Positions 32,750 to 39,548 of a DNA stretch of 46,275 bases are shown here, one piece after another; position 1 is the first letter of the stretch; every line of letters starts with the position of its first letter. The notes below the pieces were generated by a model. The model was not told the origin of the DNA, made no database searches, and saw only the letters and a list, made by a program, of their open reading frames with translations. The stretch is from PALSA-607 sp036501485 (GTDB lineage: Bacteria; Actinomycetota; Actinomycetes; Acidothermales; Acidothermaceae): positions 1-46,275 of the forward strand of contig DASYAG010000101.1 of assembly GCA_036501485.1 (NCBI GenBank), written 5' to 3'. Position numbers and translations under genes: made by a program.

Positions 32750-33358
32750 ATGGAAGTCCGCGAACTCGCCGTGCCCGGCGCCTGGGAATTCACACCTCGC
32801 CAGATCGGCGACGAGCGTGGCGTGTTCCTCGAGTGGTTTCGGGCCGACGTGGTCAACCGCACGATCGGGCACAGCCTCGAGATCGCGCAGTGCAACCAGT
32901 CGGTCTCTCGTCGCGGCACGGTCCGCGGCATCCACTACGCCGACGTGCCCCCCAGCCAGGCGAAGTATGTCTACTGCCCTGGCGGCGCCGTACTCGACGT
33001 CATCGTCGACATTAGAGCGGGCTCACCGACGTTCGGAGCCGTTGACACGGTCCGGCTCGACAACGTCGACCGCCGGGCCGTCTACCTGTCCGAGGGTCTC
33101 GGGCACGCGTTCATGGCGTTGACCGACGGCGCAACCGTCACCTATCTGTGCTCGACCGGATACGCGCCCGACCGTGAACACGGCGTCAACCCCCTCGACC
33201 CGGCACTCGGCATCCCCTGGCCCGACAACCTCGAGCCGGTGCTGTCCGACAAAGACCGCGACGCGCCGAGCCTGGCCGAGGCAGCCGAACAGGGCGTCCT
33301 GCCGACGTACGCGGAGTGTCTCGCCTACTACGCCTCGCTGCACCGCGCCCGCGGCTGA
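32750..33358 (+). CDS. dTDP-4-dehydrorhamnose 3,5-epimerase-like protein
   Basis: A 202-residue cupin of the RmlC family. Typical points are FTPRQIGDERGVFLEWFR, CNQSVSRRGTVRGIHYAD with the catalytic-type His, AVLDVIVDIRAGSPTFGAVD, YLSEGLGHAFMALTDGATV, and YAPDREHGVNPLDPALGIPW. It should epimerise a dTDP-4-keto-6-deoxy sugar. No other rhamnose gene is nearby, so its product may be rhamnose or another deoxy sugar. Confidence 0.93.
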   Translation: MEVRELAVPGAWEFTPRQIGDERGVFLEWFRADVVNRTIGHSLEIAQCNQSVSRRGTVRGIHYADVPPSQAKYVYCPGGAVLDVIVDIRAGSPTFGAVDTVRLDNVDRRAVYLSEGLGHAFMALTDGATVTYLCSTGYAPDREHGVNPLDPALGIPWPDNLEPVLSDKDRDAPSLAEAAEQGVLPTYAECLAYYASLHRARG

Positions 33359-33402
33359 CACCGAGCACGCTCGGCGAGGGCGCAACCGGTCAGGGCGCAA
33401 GC

Positions 33403-34062
33403 ATGCCGGACGTCGAGCACTACATCACGGTCGTCGCCAGCACGACATTGCTTCCCACTCCGCTGGTGCCGGAGGTCACGCTGTACTGCGCAGAGAACGC
33501 GTACGACGTGTGGAGCCTCACCGATGACGGCGACGAGTCGGCGCCAATGCCGTTCTGGTCGTTCCCCTGGGCTGGCGGACAAGCGTTGGCGCGCTACCTC
33601 CTCGACCACCCCGAGGTTGTCGCCGGCCGCCGCGTGCTCGATCTAGCTGCTGGGTCGGGGCTCGTTGCGATCGCCGCCGCGCTGGCCGGCGCTGCCGACG
33701 TCACCGCAAATGACATCGACCCGTACGCTGCGGCAGCGCAGGAGATGAACGCCAAGGCGAACGGCGTGCGAATCAGCACCCTGATGGCCGACCTGCTAGA
33801 CACCGAGATCGGCGCCGGGACCGACACTGACGTCGTCCTGGCAGGCGACGTCTGTTACGAGCGCGACCTCAGCGACCGCATGCTCGCCTTCCTCGCGCGG
33901 GCGCAGCAACGCGGAGCCCACGTGCTGCTGGGCGATCCTGGCCGCACCTATCTACCACGCGAGCGACTCGCGGAAGTGGCCAGTTACGACGTCCCGACGA
34001 CGCTCGTGCTCGAAGACCAGCAAACGAAGCGGACGACTATCTGGACGCTGCACACCGACTAG
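33403..34062 (+). CDS. SAM-dependent methyltransferase, ETFB/PrmA-like
   Basis: A 219-residue class I methyltransferase. Motif I is VLDLAAGSGLVAIAAALAGA, followed by the acidic turn TANDIDPYA and motif IV-like DVVLAGDVCYERDLS. An N-terminal segment, FWSFPWAGGQALARYL, is shared with the protein-lysine methyltransferases of the ETF-beta/PrmA group. Likely target is a protein lysine or small molecule. The start at 33403 is the first methionine that keeps the family N terminus; the ribosome site is weak. It is 44 nt after the RmlC-like gene. Confidence 0.88.
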   Translation: MPDVEHYITVVASTTLLPTPLVPEVTLYCAENAYDVWSLTDDGDESAPMPFWSFPWAGGQALARYLLDHPEVVAGRRVLDLAAGSGLVAIAAALAGAADVTANDIDPYAAAAQEMNAKANGVRISTLMADLLDTEIGAGTDTDVVLAGDVCYERDLSDRMLAFLARAQQRGAHVLLGDPGRTYLPRERLAEVASYDVPTTLVLEDQQTKRTTIWTLHTD

Positions 34063-34632
34063 TCAGGTCTCAGAGCCGTCCTTGGGGGCGAGAAGCAGCG
34101 CCCTCCAAAACAGCTGCCGCGTCGCGTACATGCCGAGAAAACCGATCACGGCGTAGCTGACGTAGAAGCCGCTGTCGGCGATGCGCATCCATCGTTCGGG
34201 GTCATCCCAGTAGCCAATCCATTCCGCAACACCGCAGGCGACTGAGGCGGCGGCAGTGGTCGCGAAAACGGCGGTCGTCCAGGTACAAAGCCTTACCGAC
34301 CGACGAGTATGGCTCGTCGCCACCGGTGAGGAGCTTCGCGGCACGGAGTACACCTGCCACCAGACGAGTCCCAGACCCATTGCGGCGAACAGGACGCCGT
34401 AGCCGTCGCCGAAGTCCGCGAACCAGTAGATGAGGTCAGCAATGTGCGCCGCGCCGGTTGCTGGAAGTGCGGGGACGTCGGTCCGGAGCCGAATGGCGCC
34501 GGTCGCGAGGCTGGCAACGATGCGCAGCGTGACTGCCGCCAGCACGCCAACTGCCAGCACATCGCAAAGCTCTCGGCGCGGCCGCTCTGTGCGATCTGAG
34601 CCAATCTCGTCGGGTGCCTGCTGGTCGACCAT
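34063..34632 (-). CDS. Four-helix membrane protein, DUF4328-like layout
   Basis: A 189-residue protein with four predicted membrane helices (DVLAVGVLAAVTLRIVASLA; GVLFAAMGLGLVWWQVYSV; TAVFATTAAASVACGVAEW; GFYVSYAVIGFLGMYATRQL). The PRSSSPVATSHTRRS loop after the second helix is basic. The overall arrangement is like DUF4328 proteins, but I am not certain of the family. The downstream end abuts the methyltransferase stop. It lies 46 nt beyond the end of sodX on the same strand, so co-transcription with sodX is possible. Confidence 0.75.
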   Translation of the reverse strand: MVDQQAPDEIGSDRTERPRRELCDVLAVGVLAAVTLRIVASLATGAIRLRTDVPALPATGAAHIADLIYWFADFGDGYGVLFAAMGLGLVWWQVYSVPRSSSPVATSHTRRSVRLCTWTTAVFATTAAASVACGVAEWIGYWDDPERWMRIADSGFYVSYAVIGFLGMYATRQLFWRALLLAPKDGSET

Positions 34633-34678
34633 GTGCCCCCCGATGATCTCGCCGGCACCCCGCGGGTGCGGACAAACC

Positions 34679-34990
34679 TTACGGGCGGCGGCGAAACGGG
34701 TAGTAGCGAAACAGCACTTTGCCGAGGACGCATTCGTCGGGCAGGACGCCGAAAACACGGCTGTCGTCGAGCCCTGCCGCGGCGTTGTCCGAGAGCAGCC
34801 ACCACCCGCCGTCCGCACGCCGCACAACCCGCTTCACCAACAGCAGCCCTTCGAACTGGGGGCGCCGGGCAACGACGACGTCACCTACCGCGACGCGCGC
34901 GCGACGGGAAACCAGCAGGCAATCGCCGGGCCGCAGCGCGGGCAGCATCGAATCGCCGGCGACGACGACTCGCGAGAACGGCATCCGCAT
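34679..34990 (-). CDS. sodX: Nickel-SOD maturation protease (S26 signal-peptidase family)
   Basis: A short, soluble-looking S26-family peptidase of about 103 residues. The catalytic Ser is in VVAGDSMLPALRPGDCLLVS and the Lys in LLLVKRVVRR, followed by SDN(A) and the closing GKVLFRYYPF. Such enzymes remove the leader of nickel SOD so that His1 becomes free to bind Ni. It is divergent from sodN over 103 nt, the classic arrangement. The ATG at 34990 has GGGAGG 11 nt upstream; a GTG at 35002 is an alternative. Confidence 0.9.
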   Translation of the reverse strand: MRMPFSRVVVAGDSMLPALRPGDCLLVSRRARVAVGDVVVARRPQFEGLLLVKRVVRRADGGWWLLSDNAAAGLDDSRVFGVLPDECVLGKVLFRYYPFRRRP

Positions 34991-35093
34991 TTCGATGATC
35001 ACCTCCCACGCGGTTGAAGCCCACGATGCCAGGGGTAGTGTCCAGCCAGATCAGAAGATCGACGCATCCGATCCGTTGCTGCGGAGGAACGAC

Positions 35094-35501
35094 ATGAATT
35101 TGCTCGCCAGAATCCTCACTCCCAAGACCGTGGTGCACGCGCACTGCGACCTGCCGTGCGGCGTGTATGACCCGGCGCAAGCACGGATCGAAGCAGAGTC
35201 GGTCAAGGGCATCTGCGAGAAATACCAGGCGAACGACGACCCGGCGTTCCGGACCCGCGCGCTCATCATCAAGGAGCAGCGCGCCGAGCTGGTCAAGCAC
35301 CACCTCTGGGTGCTCTGGACCGACTACTTCAAGCCCCCGCACCTTGAGACCTACCCGCAGCTGCACACGCTGTTCTGGGAGGCCACCAAGCTCGCCGGTG
35401 CTGCCGGCGCAAAGGGCCAGCAGGACCCGGCCGTCGCCCAGCAGTTGCTCGACAAGATCGCCGAGATCGACACCATCTTCTGGGCCACCAAGAAGGCGTA
35501 G
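35094..35501 (+). CDS. sodN: Nickel-containing superoxide dismutase
   Basis: Ni-SOD precursor of 135 residues. The 16-residue leader MNLLARILTPKTVVHA precedes the Ni-hook HCDLPCGVYDP (His17, Cys18, Cys22, Tyr25 of the precursor), so the mature enzyme of about 119 residues starts with the His needed for nickel binding. The rest is a helical bundle with AELVKHHLWVLWTDYFKPPH. It works as a hexamer that dismutates superoxide. GGAGGAA precedes the ATG. Nickel-dependent control by a Nur-type regulator is known for streptomycetes; no confident Nur site was seen here. Confidence 0.97.
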   Translation: MNLLARILTPKTVVHAHCDLPCGVYDPAQARIEAESVKGICEKYQANDDPAFRTRALIIKEQRAELVKHHLWVLWTDYFKPPHLETYPQLHTLFWEATKLAGAAGAKGQQDPAVAQQLLDKIAEIDTIFWATKKA

Positions 35502-35529
35502 TAGCCAAGGACAGGACGGCGGGCCGAGC

Positions 35530-36033
35530 GTGATCCGACCAGCTCGGCCCGACGACGTCCCGACGATCTTGGCGTTGATCCGTGAGCTCGCCGCGTACGA
35601 GCGCGAGCCCGACGCGGTGGTCGCGACCCAAGCAGGTCTCGAGGCCGCGCTGTTCGACGACCGGGCGGCGTTGTTCGGTCTGGTCGCCGAACATCCCGGC
35701 GACGATGGGCCGATTGTCGCGGGCTTTGCCCTGTGGTTCCTCAACTTCTCGACGTGGGTCGGCCGACACGGCATCTACCTTGAAGACCTCTACGTCCGAC
35801 CGGAGTTGCGCGGGCACGGCTACGGCAGCGAACTCCTCATCGAGCTCGCGCGCATCGCCGACGAGCGCGGTTACGGCCGGCTCGAATGGGCAGTCCTCGA
35901 CTGGAACGAATCAGCGCATCGCTTCTACGAGTCACTAGGCGCCATCCCAATGCAGGAATGGACCATCTGGCGAGTAAGTGGTGATGCGTTACCCAAACTC
36001 GCACGACGGTCGGACGTCGAGGGGCGCGCCTGA
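35530..36033 (+). CDS. GNAT N-acetyltransferase (diamine/thialysine-type)
   Basis: A 167-residue acetyltransferase of the spermidine/spermine-like group. VIRPARPDDVPTILALIREL and LAAYEREPDAV open the fold; YLEDLYVRPELRGHGYGSEL carries the acetyl-CoA loop RGHGYG, and LEWAVLDWNESAHRFYESLG the last half. Substrate is an amine or amino acid by family precedent. GTG start, 28 nt after sodN, so read-through from sodN is possible. Confidence 0.93.
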   Translation: MIRPARPDDVPTILALIRELAAYEREPDAVVATQAGLEAALFDDRAALFGLVAEHPGDDGPIVAGFALWFLNFSTWVGRHGIYLEDLYVRPELRGHGYGSELLIELARIADERGYGRLEWAVLDWNESAHRFYESLGAIPMQEWTIWRVSGDALPKLARRSDVEGRA

Positions 36034-36129
36034 TGACCGAAAGGCCTGATCACGGACAGGCCGACGCCCGCGCGGTACCGTAAAGCCCGGCAGATCTGGC
36101 AACACCTGCACACAGATGGAGCGCGACGC

Positions 36130-36576
36130 GTGTCGACCACAGAGGGCGTGCCAGCACTAGGCGCGGACAGAGACACTTGGCCCGCTCGAAACCGCGCCGG
36201 TGGTGACTTCGTCTCCGTCCGGGTGCCTGCGGCCGCTGCCTACCTTTCGGTGCTGCGCACCACGACCGCAAGCCTGGCGGCCCGGCTCGACTTCACCCTC
36301 GACGAGATCGAAGACCTGCGCATTGCCGTCGATGAAGCGTCCTGCCTGCTACTTGCAGGTGCGGTCGAGGGCGCGGAGCTGACCAGCGTCTTCGCGATGT
36401 CGACCGACTCGATTCAGATTTCGGTCTCGACGATGACCGATAAGGGCCATACCCCGAGCCGCGACTCGTTCGCCTGGACGGTGTTGTCCGCGTTGGCGGG
36501 CGAGGTCGACGCGTGGACCGAAGCCGACGGCCAGCAGACGATCTCGTTGATCAAGCACCGGAGCAGGGACCTCTGA
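36130..36576 (+). CDS. rsbW: Anti-sigma factor (RsbW/UsfX-like serine kinase fold)
   Basis: A 148-residue ATP-binding anti-sigma factor. SVRVPAAAAYLSVLRTTTAS opens the domain; DEIEDLRIAVDEASCLLL is the N-box with the Asp/Glu-Ala pattern. The later ATP-lid motifs are poorly kept (a DxGxG box is not evident), so kinase activity may be weak, as for some UsfX proteins. It lies 1 nt before sigF and should hold that sigma factor inactive. GTG start behind TGGAG. Confidence 0.88.
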   Translation: MSTTEGVPALGADRDTWPARNRAGGDFVSVRVPAAAAYLSVLRTTTASLAARLDFTLDEIEDLRIAVDEASCLLLAGAVEGAELTSVFAMSTDSIQISVSTMTDKGHTPSRDSFAWTVLSALAGEVDAWTEADGQQTISLIKHRSRDL

Positions 36577-36577
36577 C

Positions 36578-37504
36578 GTGAGCACCAGCCCCGACGTGCA
36601 GGCGGACGGCGGACTTGAGCCTGCAACGCCAGAAGTGACGCTCGACCCAGCAACAGGCGAGGTCGTGGCCGCCGAAATCCTCGCCGTCGAAATCCCGGGC
36701 GTCGACGAGGCCGTCCCCATCGTTAGCGCCAGGTCGGAGCAAGCTGCGAGCGATCGTGCTCGCGCGCGTGCACTCTTTGCGGAGATGGCGAGCCTGCCGG
36801 AAGGCTCCCCTGAACGACACGCGATTCGCGATCAACTGGTCGAGACGCACCTGCCTCTCGTCGAGTACCTCGCGCGCCGATTCCGCAACCGCGGCGAACC
36901 GCACGACGACCTCGTGCAAGTGGCCACGATCGGGCTGATCAAGTCGGTTGACCGGTTCGATCTGGAGCGCGGCGTCGAGTTCTCGACCTACGCAACGCCC
37001 ACGATCGTCGGCGAGATCAAGCGGCACTTCCGCGACAAGGGTTGGGCGATCCGCGTGCCGCGGCGGCTGCAGGAGCTCAAGCTCTCACTCGCGAAAGCGA
37101 CCGGCGAACTCTCCCAACGTAATGGCCGCTCACCCACGGTCGCTGAGCTTGCGATGTTTCTCGACATGAGTGAAGACGATGTCCTTGAAGGCTTGGAGTC
37201 GGCCAACGCCTACTCGACGGTCTCGCTCGACACTCCCGAGAGCGGTGATTCCGATGCGCTCGCCGTCGCCGACACCCTCGGCGTCATCGACGAATCCCTT
37301 GAGGGCGTGGAATATCGCGAGTCGCTGAAGCCACTGCTTGATCAGTTGCCGCCACGCGAGAAGCGCATTTTGCTGCTGCGTTTCTTCGGCAACATGACCC
37401 AGTCGCAGATCGCTATCGACCTCGGCATCTCGCAAATGCACGTATCGCGGCTGCTCGCCCGCACCCTCGCCCAACTGCGCGAAGGACTCCTCGTCGAGGA
37501 GTAG
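36578..37504 (+). CDS. sigF: Stress sigma factor of the SigB/SigF/SigG group
   Basis: A group 3 sigma-70 factor of 308 residues with a long acidic N-terminal extension (about 55 residues), then region 2 (LVEYLARRFRNRGEPHDDLV; FDLERGVEFSTYATPTIVGE), region 3 (PRRLQELKLSLAKATGELSQ) and region 4 (LPPREKRILLLRFFGNMTQS; IAIDLGISQMHVSRLLARTL). It is paired with the anti-sigma factor gene one base upstream. In actinobacteria this group serves stress, stationary-phase or sporulation genes. Confidence 0.94.
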   Translation: MSTSPDVQADGGLEPATPEVTLDPATGEVVAAEILAVEIPGVDEAVPIVSARSEQAASDRARARALFAEMASLPEGSPERHAIRDQLVETHLPLVEYLARRFRNRGEPHDDLVQVATIGLIKSVDRFDLERGVEFSTYATPTIVGEIKRHFRDKGWAIRVPRRLQELKLSLAKATGELSQRNGRSPTVAELAMFLDMSEDDVLEGLESANAYSTVSLDTPESGDSDALAVADTLGVIDESLEGVEYRESLKPLLDQLPPREKRILLLRFFGNMTQSQIAIDLGISQMHVSRLLARTLAQLREGLLVEE

Positions 37505-37508
37505 CCGT

Positions 37509-37904
37509 TTAGTCGGTTGACTCGTTCAGACGTTGCATCGTCGACGGCGCGAGGATGCCGACCAGCCCTGCTAGCCCGCATACGGCCATCGGAATTCCGA
37601 CCAGGTCGCCCCTGTGCACAATCGTCGTCACCCCGATCGGGAGCACGATGAGTTGCGTCAATACGGTCGGCGACCTTGACCATCGCCGGGCGCCGGCGAG
37701 CCCGCGAACCACGAGACCAAGACCGATCGCGCCAATCGCTGCCATGCCAACGACGGCCCACAGGTCACCGGAGTCGAACGGCCGGTGCCCTGTCAGCTTG
37801 TAGAGCGACAAGCCGATGGCGGACGACGCGAGCCCCAACGCCTCAACGCCAGTAGCAATAACGGCAACAAGCAGCAGGACGCCGAGGGGCTGGGGCTTGG
37901 ACAC
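37509..37904 (-). CDS. Four-helix hypothetical membrane protein
   Basis: A 131-residue protein with four hydrophobic segments (PLGVLLLVAVIATGVEALGL; LWAVVGMAAIGAIGLGLVVR; PTVLTQLIVLPIGVTTIV; VGIPMAVCGLAGLVGILAP). A TATCTT -10 at 37911-37916 stands 6 nt before the GTG at 37904, which supports this leaderless start over a longer ORF. It converges with sigF. The layout is like many small actinobacterial integral proteins; function unknown. Confidence 0.78.
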   Translation of the reverse strand: MSKPQPLGVLLLVAVIATGVEALGLASSAIGLSLYKLTGHRPFDSGDLWAVVGMAAIGAIGLGLVVRGLAGARRWSRSPTVLTQLIVLPIGVTTIVHRGDLVGIPMAVCGLAGLVGILAPSTMQRLNESTD

Positions 37905-37964
37905 GCAGCGAAGATAGCCGGTGGGTGACACGCCGGGTGTTGTGGAGCGCGCAGACCGACGGCG

Positions 37965-37970
37965 TACCCT
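37965..37970 (+). promoter_or_regulatory. -10 element of the lipid-kinase gene
   Basis: TACCCT stands 6 nt before the ATG at 37977 without a ribosome site, consistent with a leaderless transcript. Confidence 0.4.
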
Positions 37971-37976
37971 TGATCA

Positions 37977-38900
37977 ATGCGAGCTCTGCTGGTTGCCAAT
38001 CTCAATGCAACCGCCATGACGCCGCGAAAGCGCGAGGTCATCGTCCGCGCTCTTGGCAGCGAACTAAAGATCGACGTTGCCGAAACCGACAGCCGCGGCC
38101 ACGCTGCCGATCTGGCCGCACAGGCTCGCGCCGACCAGTTCGACCTCGTCATCGCCGTCGGGGGCGACGGCACCGTCAACGAGGTCGTCACCGGACTGCT
38201 GCGAGAAGGCGTCGGCCCGGACACCCCGCGCCTCGCGGTGGTCCCTGGCGGCAACGCAAATGTCTTCGCCCGCGCGCTCGGCCTGCCGTCCGAACCGATC
38301 GAGGCAACCGGTGCCGTGATCGAGCGACTTCGGGCCGGCCGGGAGCGGCGCATCGGCTTGGGTCGGCTGACGACCGCCGGACTCGATCGGTGGTTCACCT
38401 TCTGCGCGGGCTTCGGGCTCGACGCCGAGATCGTTCGCGAGGTCGAGCAGCATCGCCTTGACGGCGCGAAGGCGACACCCGCCCTCTTCATGCGAACCGG
38501 GCTCCGCCAGTTCTTCCGGACCGACCGGCGCCACCCGGCGCTCGCGCTGGAGACACCCGGCCAGGATCCGGTCGAGAAGGTGTTCATGACGATCGTCACG
38601 AACACGACACCCTGGACGTATTTCGGTGACCGGCCGCTCGAACCCACGCCCGACGCATCCTTTGAGACCGGCCTCGATGCCTTCTCGCTCCATCGGCTCG
38701 GCACGGTCGGCACGAGTAACAACCTGCGGCGACTACTCGTTGGCGGGCCGCCGCCCAAGGGCGTCTTACTCCACGATCTGCCCGAGCTCACGCTTCGTAC
38801 GACCCACCCCATCCCGATCGAGGTCGACGGGGAGTATCTGGGCGAGCACTCCGATCCGGTGCTGTTTTCGGTGCCCGAGGCACTGGCCGTCATCGCCTGA
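37977..38900 (+). CDS. Diacylglycerol kinase-like lipid kinase
   Basis: A 307-residue enzyme of the DAGK/YegS/sphingosine kinase family. LLVANLNATAMTPRKREVIV opens it; the nucleotide-binding signature is VIAVGGDGTVNEVVTGLL (about residues 59-76), with LAVVPGGNANVFARALGL after it. The C-terminal lid contains IPIEVDGEYLGEH. It phosphorylates lipids such as diacylglycerol. Its location before whiB1 and pdtaS matches mycobacterial Rv3218 as I recall it. Confidence 0.93.
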   Translation: MRALLVANLNATAMTPRKREVIVRALGSELKIDVAETDSRGHAADLAAQARADQFDLVIAVGGDGTVNEVVTGLLREGVGPDTPRLAVVPGGNANVFARALGLPSEPIEATGAVIERLRAGRERRIGLGRLTTAGLDRWFTFCAGFGLDAEIVREVEQHRLDGAKATPALFMRTGLRQFFRTDRRHPALALETPGQDPVEKVFMTIVTNTTPWTYFGDRPLEPTPDASFETGLDAFSLHRLGTVGTSNNLRRLLVGGPPPKGVLLHDLPELTLRTTHPIPIEVDGEYLGEHSDPVLFSVPEALAVIA

Positions 38901-39040
38901 CGCCGAACGCGCGCTGAGCCAGGTGTGTCGTAAGCCACAGGTACAAATCACCACGTTGACGAAATACACGCGGCTCGACCCTTGCGAAGGGCCCGGTCGC
39001 CTGATTTAGTCGAGGGCGGAGCAGCGTGCACGGAGAAGTT

Positions 39041-39056
39041 CGTGAACGTGTTCACA
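39041..39056 (+). promoter_or_regulatory. CRP-type binding site before whiB1
   Basis: CGTGAACGTGTTCACA contains a perfect GTGA-N6-TCAC core, the CRP/Cmr consensus in mycobacteria. Mycobacterial whiB1 is known to be controlled by cAMP-CRP. With a start near 39113 (after TACTGT) the site would be centred near -64. Confidence 0.6.
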
Positions 39057-39134
39057 AGGAAAATGGTCCAAACCTACCCAGACATGGGTAACGCGGTGTG
39101 TACTGTCGCAAGACGGACAGGTTTAGCACGTACT

Positions 39135-39171
39135 CGAACGAGATAGACCGCATACACGAACGAGCTAGACC
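39135..39171. repeat. 15-bp direct repeat in the whiB1 leader
   Basis: CGAACGAGATAGACC (39135-39149) and CGAACGAGCTAGACC (39157-39171) differ at one base and are 22 bp apart, about two helical turns. A tandem binding site is possible. Confidence 0.55.
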
Positions 39172-39243
39172 TAGCACCACCACAGGCCCCGACGAGTAGA
39201 TGAGCGCGGGATTGTCCCGCTGACTGCTGAGGAGATGGACCAC

Positions 39244-39495
39244 ATGGACTGGCGCCACCGCGCTGCTTGCCGTGACGAAGACCCGGAGCTCTTCTTCCCG
39301 ATCGGCAACACCGGCCCGGCCCTTCTCCAGATCGACCAGGCGAAGGCCGTCTGCCGGCGTTGCCCGGTAGCCGAGCCATGCATCGCTTGGGCGCTCGAGA
39401 CGGGTCAGGATTCCGGCGTATGGGGTGGCCTCTCCGAAGACGAACGGCGCGCTCTTAAGCGCCGCGGCGCTCGGTTGCGCCCCCAGACCGTCTAG
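39244..39495 (+). CDS. whiB1: WhiB1-type iron-sulfur regulator
   Basis: An 83-residue WhiB protein with a [4Fe-4S] cluster that reacts with NO and binds the primary sigma factor. The four Cys ligands are Cys9, Cys37, Cys40 and Cys46. The G[V/I]WGG turn (SGVWGGLSEDERRALKRRGA) and basic tail are intact. The sequence MDWRHRAACRDEDPELFFP matches WhiB1 closely. The second ATG (39244) has GAGGAG at good distance; the first (39235) abuts it and would add three residues. Regulated by a likely CRP site upstream. Confidence 0.95.
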   Translation: MDWRHRAACRDEDPELFFPIGNTGPALLQIDQAKAVCRRCPVAEPCIAWALETGQDSGVWGGLSEDERRALKRRGARLRPQTV

Positions 39496-39510
39496 TCCCC
39501 AGTCGCGGCG

Positions 39511-39548
39511 CTACTCGGCCGACCGCACCACTACTCGGCCGACCGCAC
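39511..39548. repeat. 18-bp duplication at the pdtaS stop codon
   Basis: CTACTCGGCCGACCGCAC occurs at 39511-39528 and 39531-39548 (20-bp period). The second copy holds the last codons and the TAG stop of the minus-strand kinase gene; the first lies just behind it, between the convergent whiB1 and pdtaS ends. Confidence 0.95.

Larger units (their letters stand above)
38901..39243. other. Intergenic region before whiB1, regulatory
   Basis: Holds 343 nt without a supportable gene. It carries a CRP-like palindrome (39041-39056), an inverted TACCCA-N4-TGGGTA (39075-39090), a possible -10 TACTGT (39101-39106) and a 15-bp direct repeat (39135-39171). This is a long leader and promoter region for one small regulator gene. 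Confidence 0.8.

Noticed and set aside
37793..38938. Long open frame antisense to the lipid kinase
   Set aside because: Arg/Ser-rich translation typical of a shadow frame; the kinase on plus carries clear motifs.
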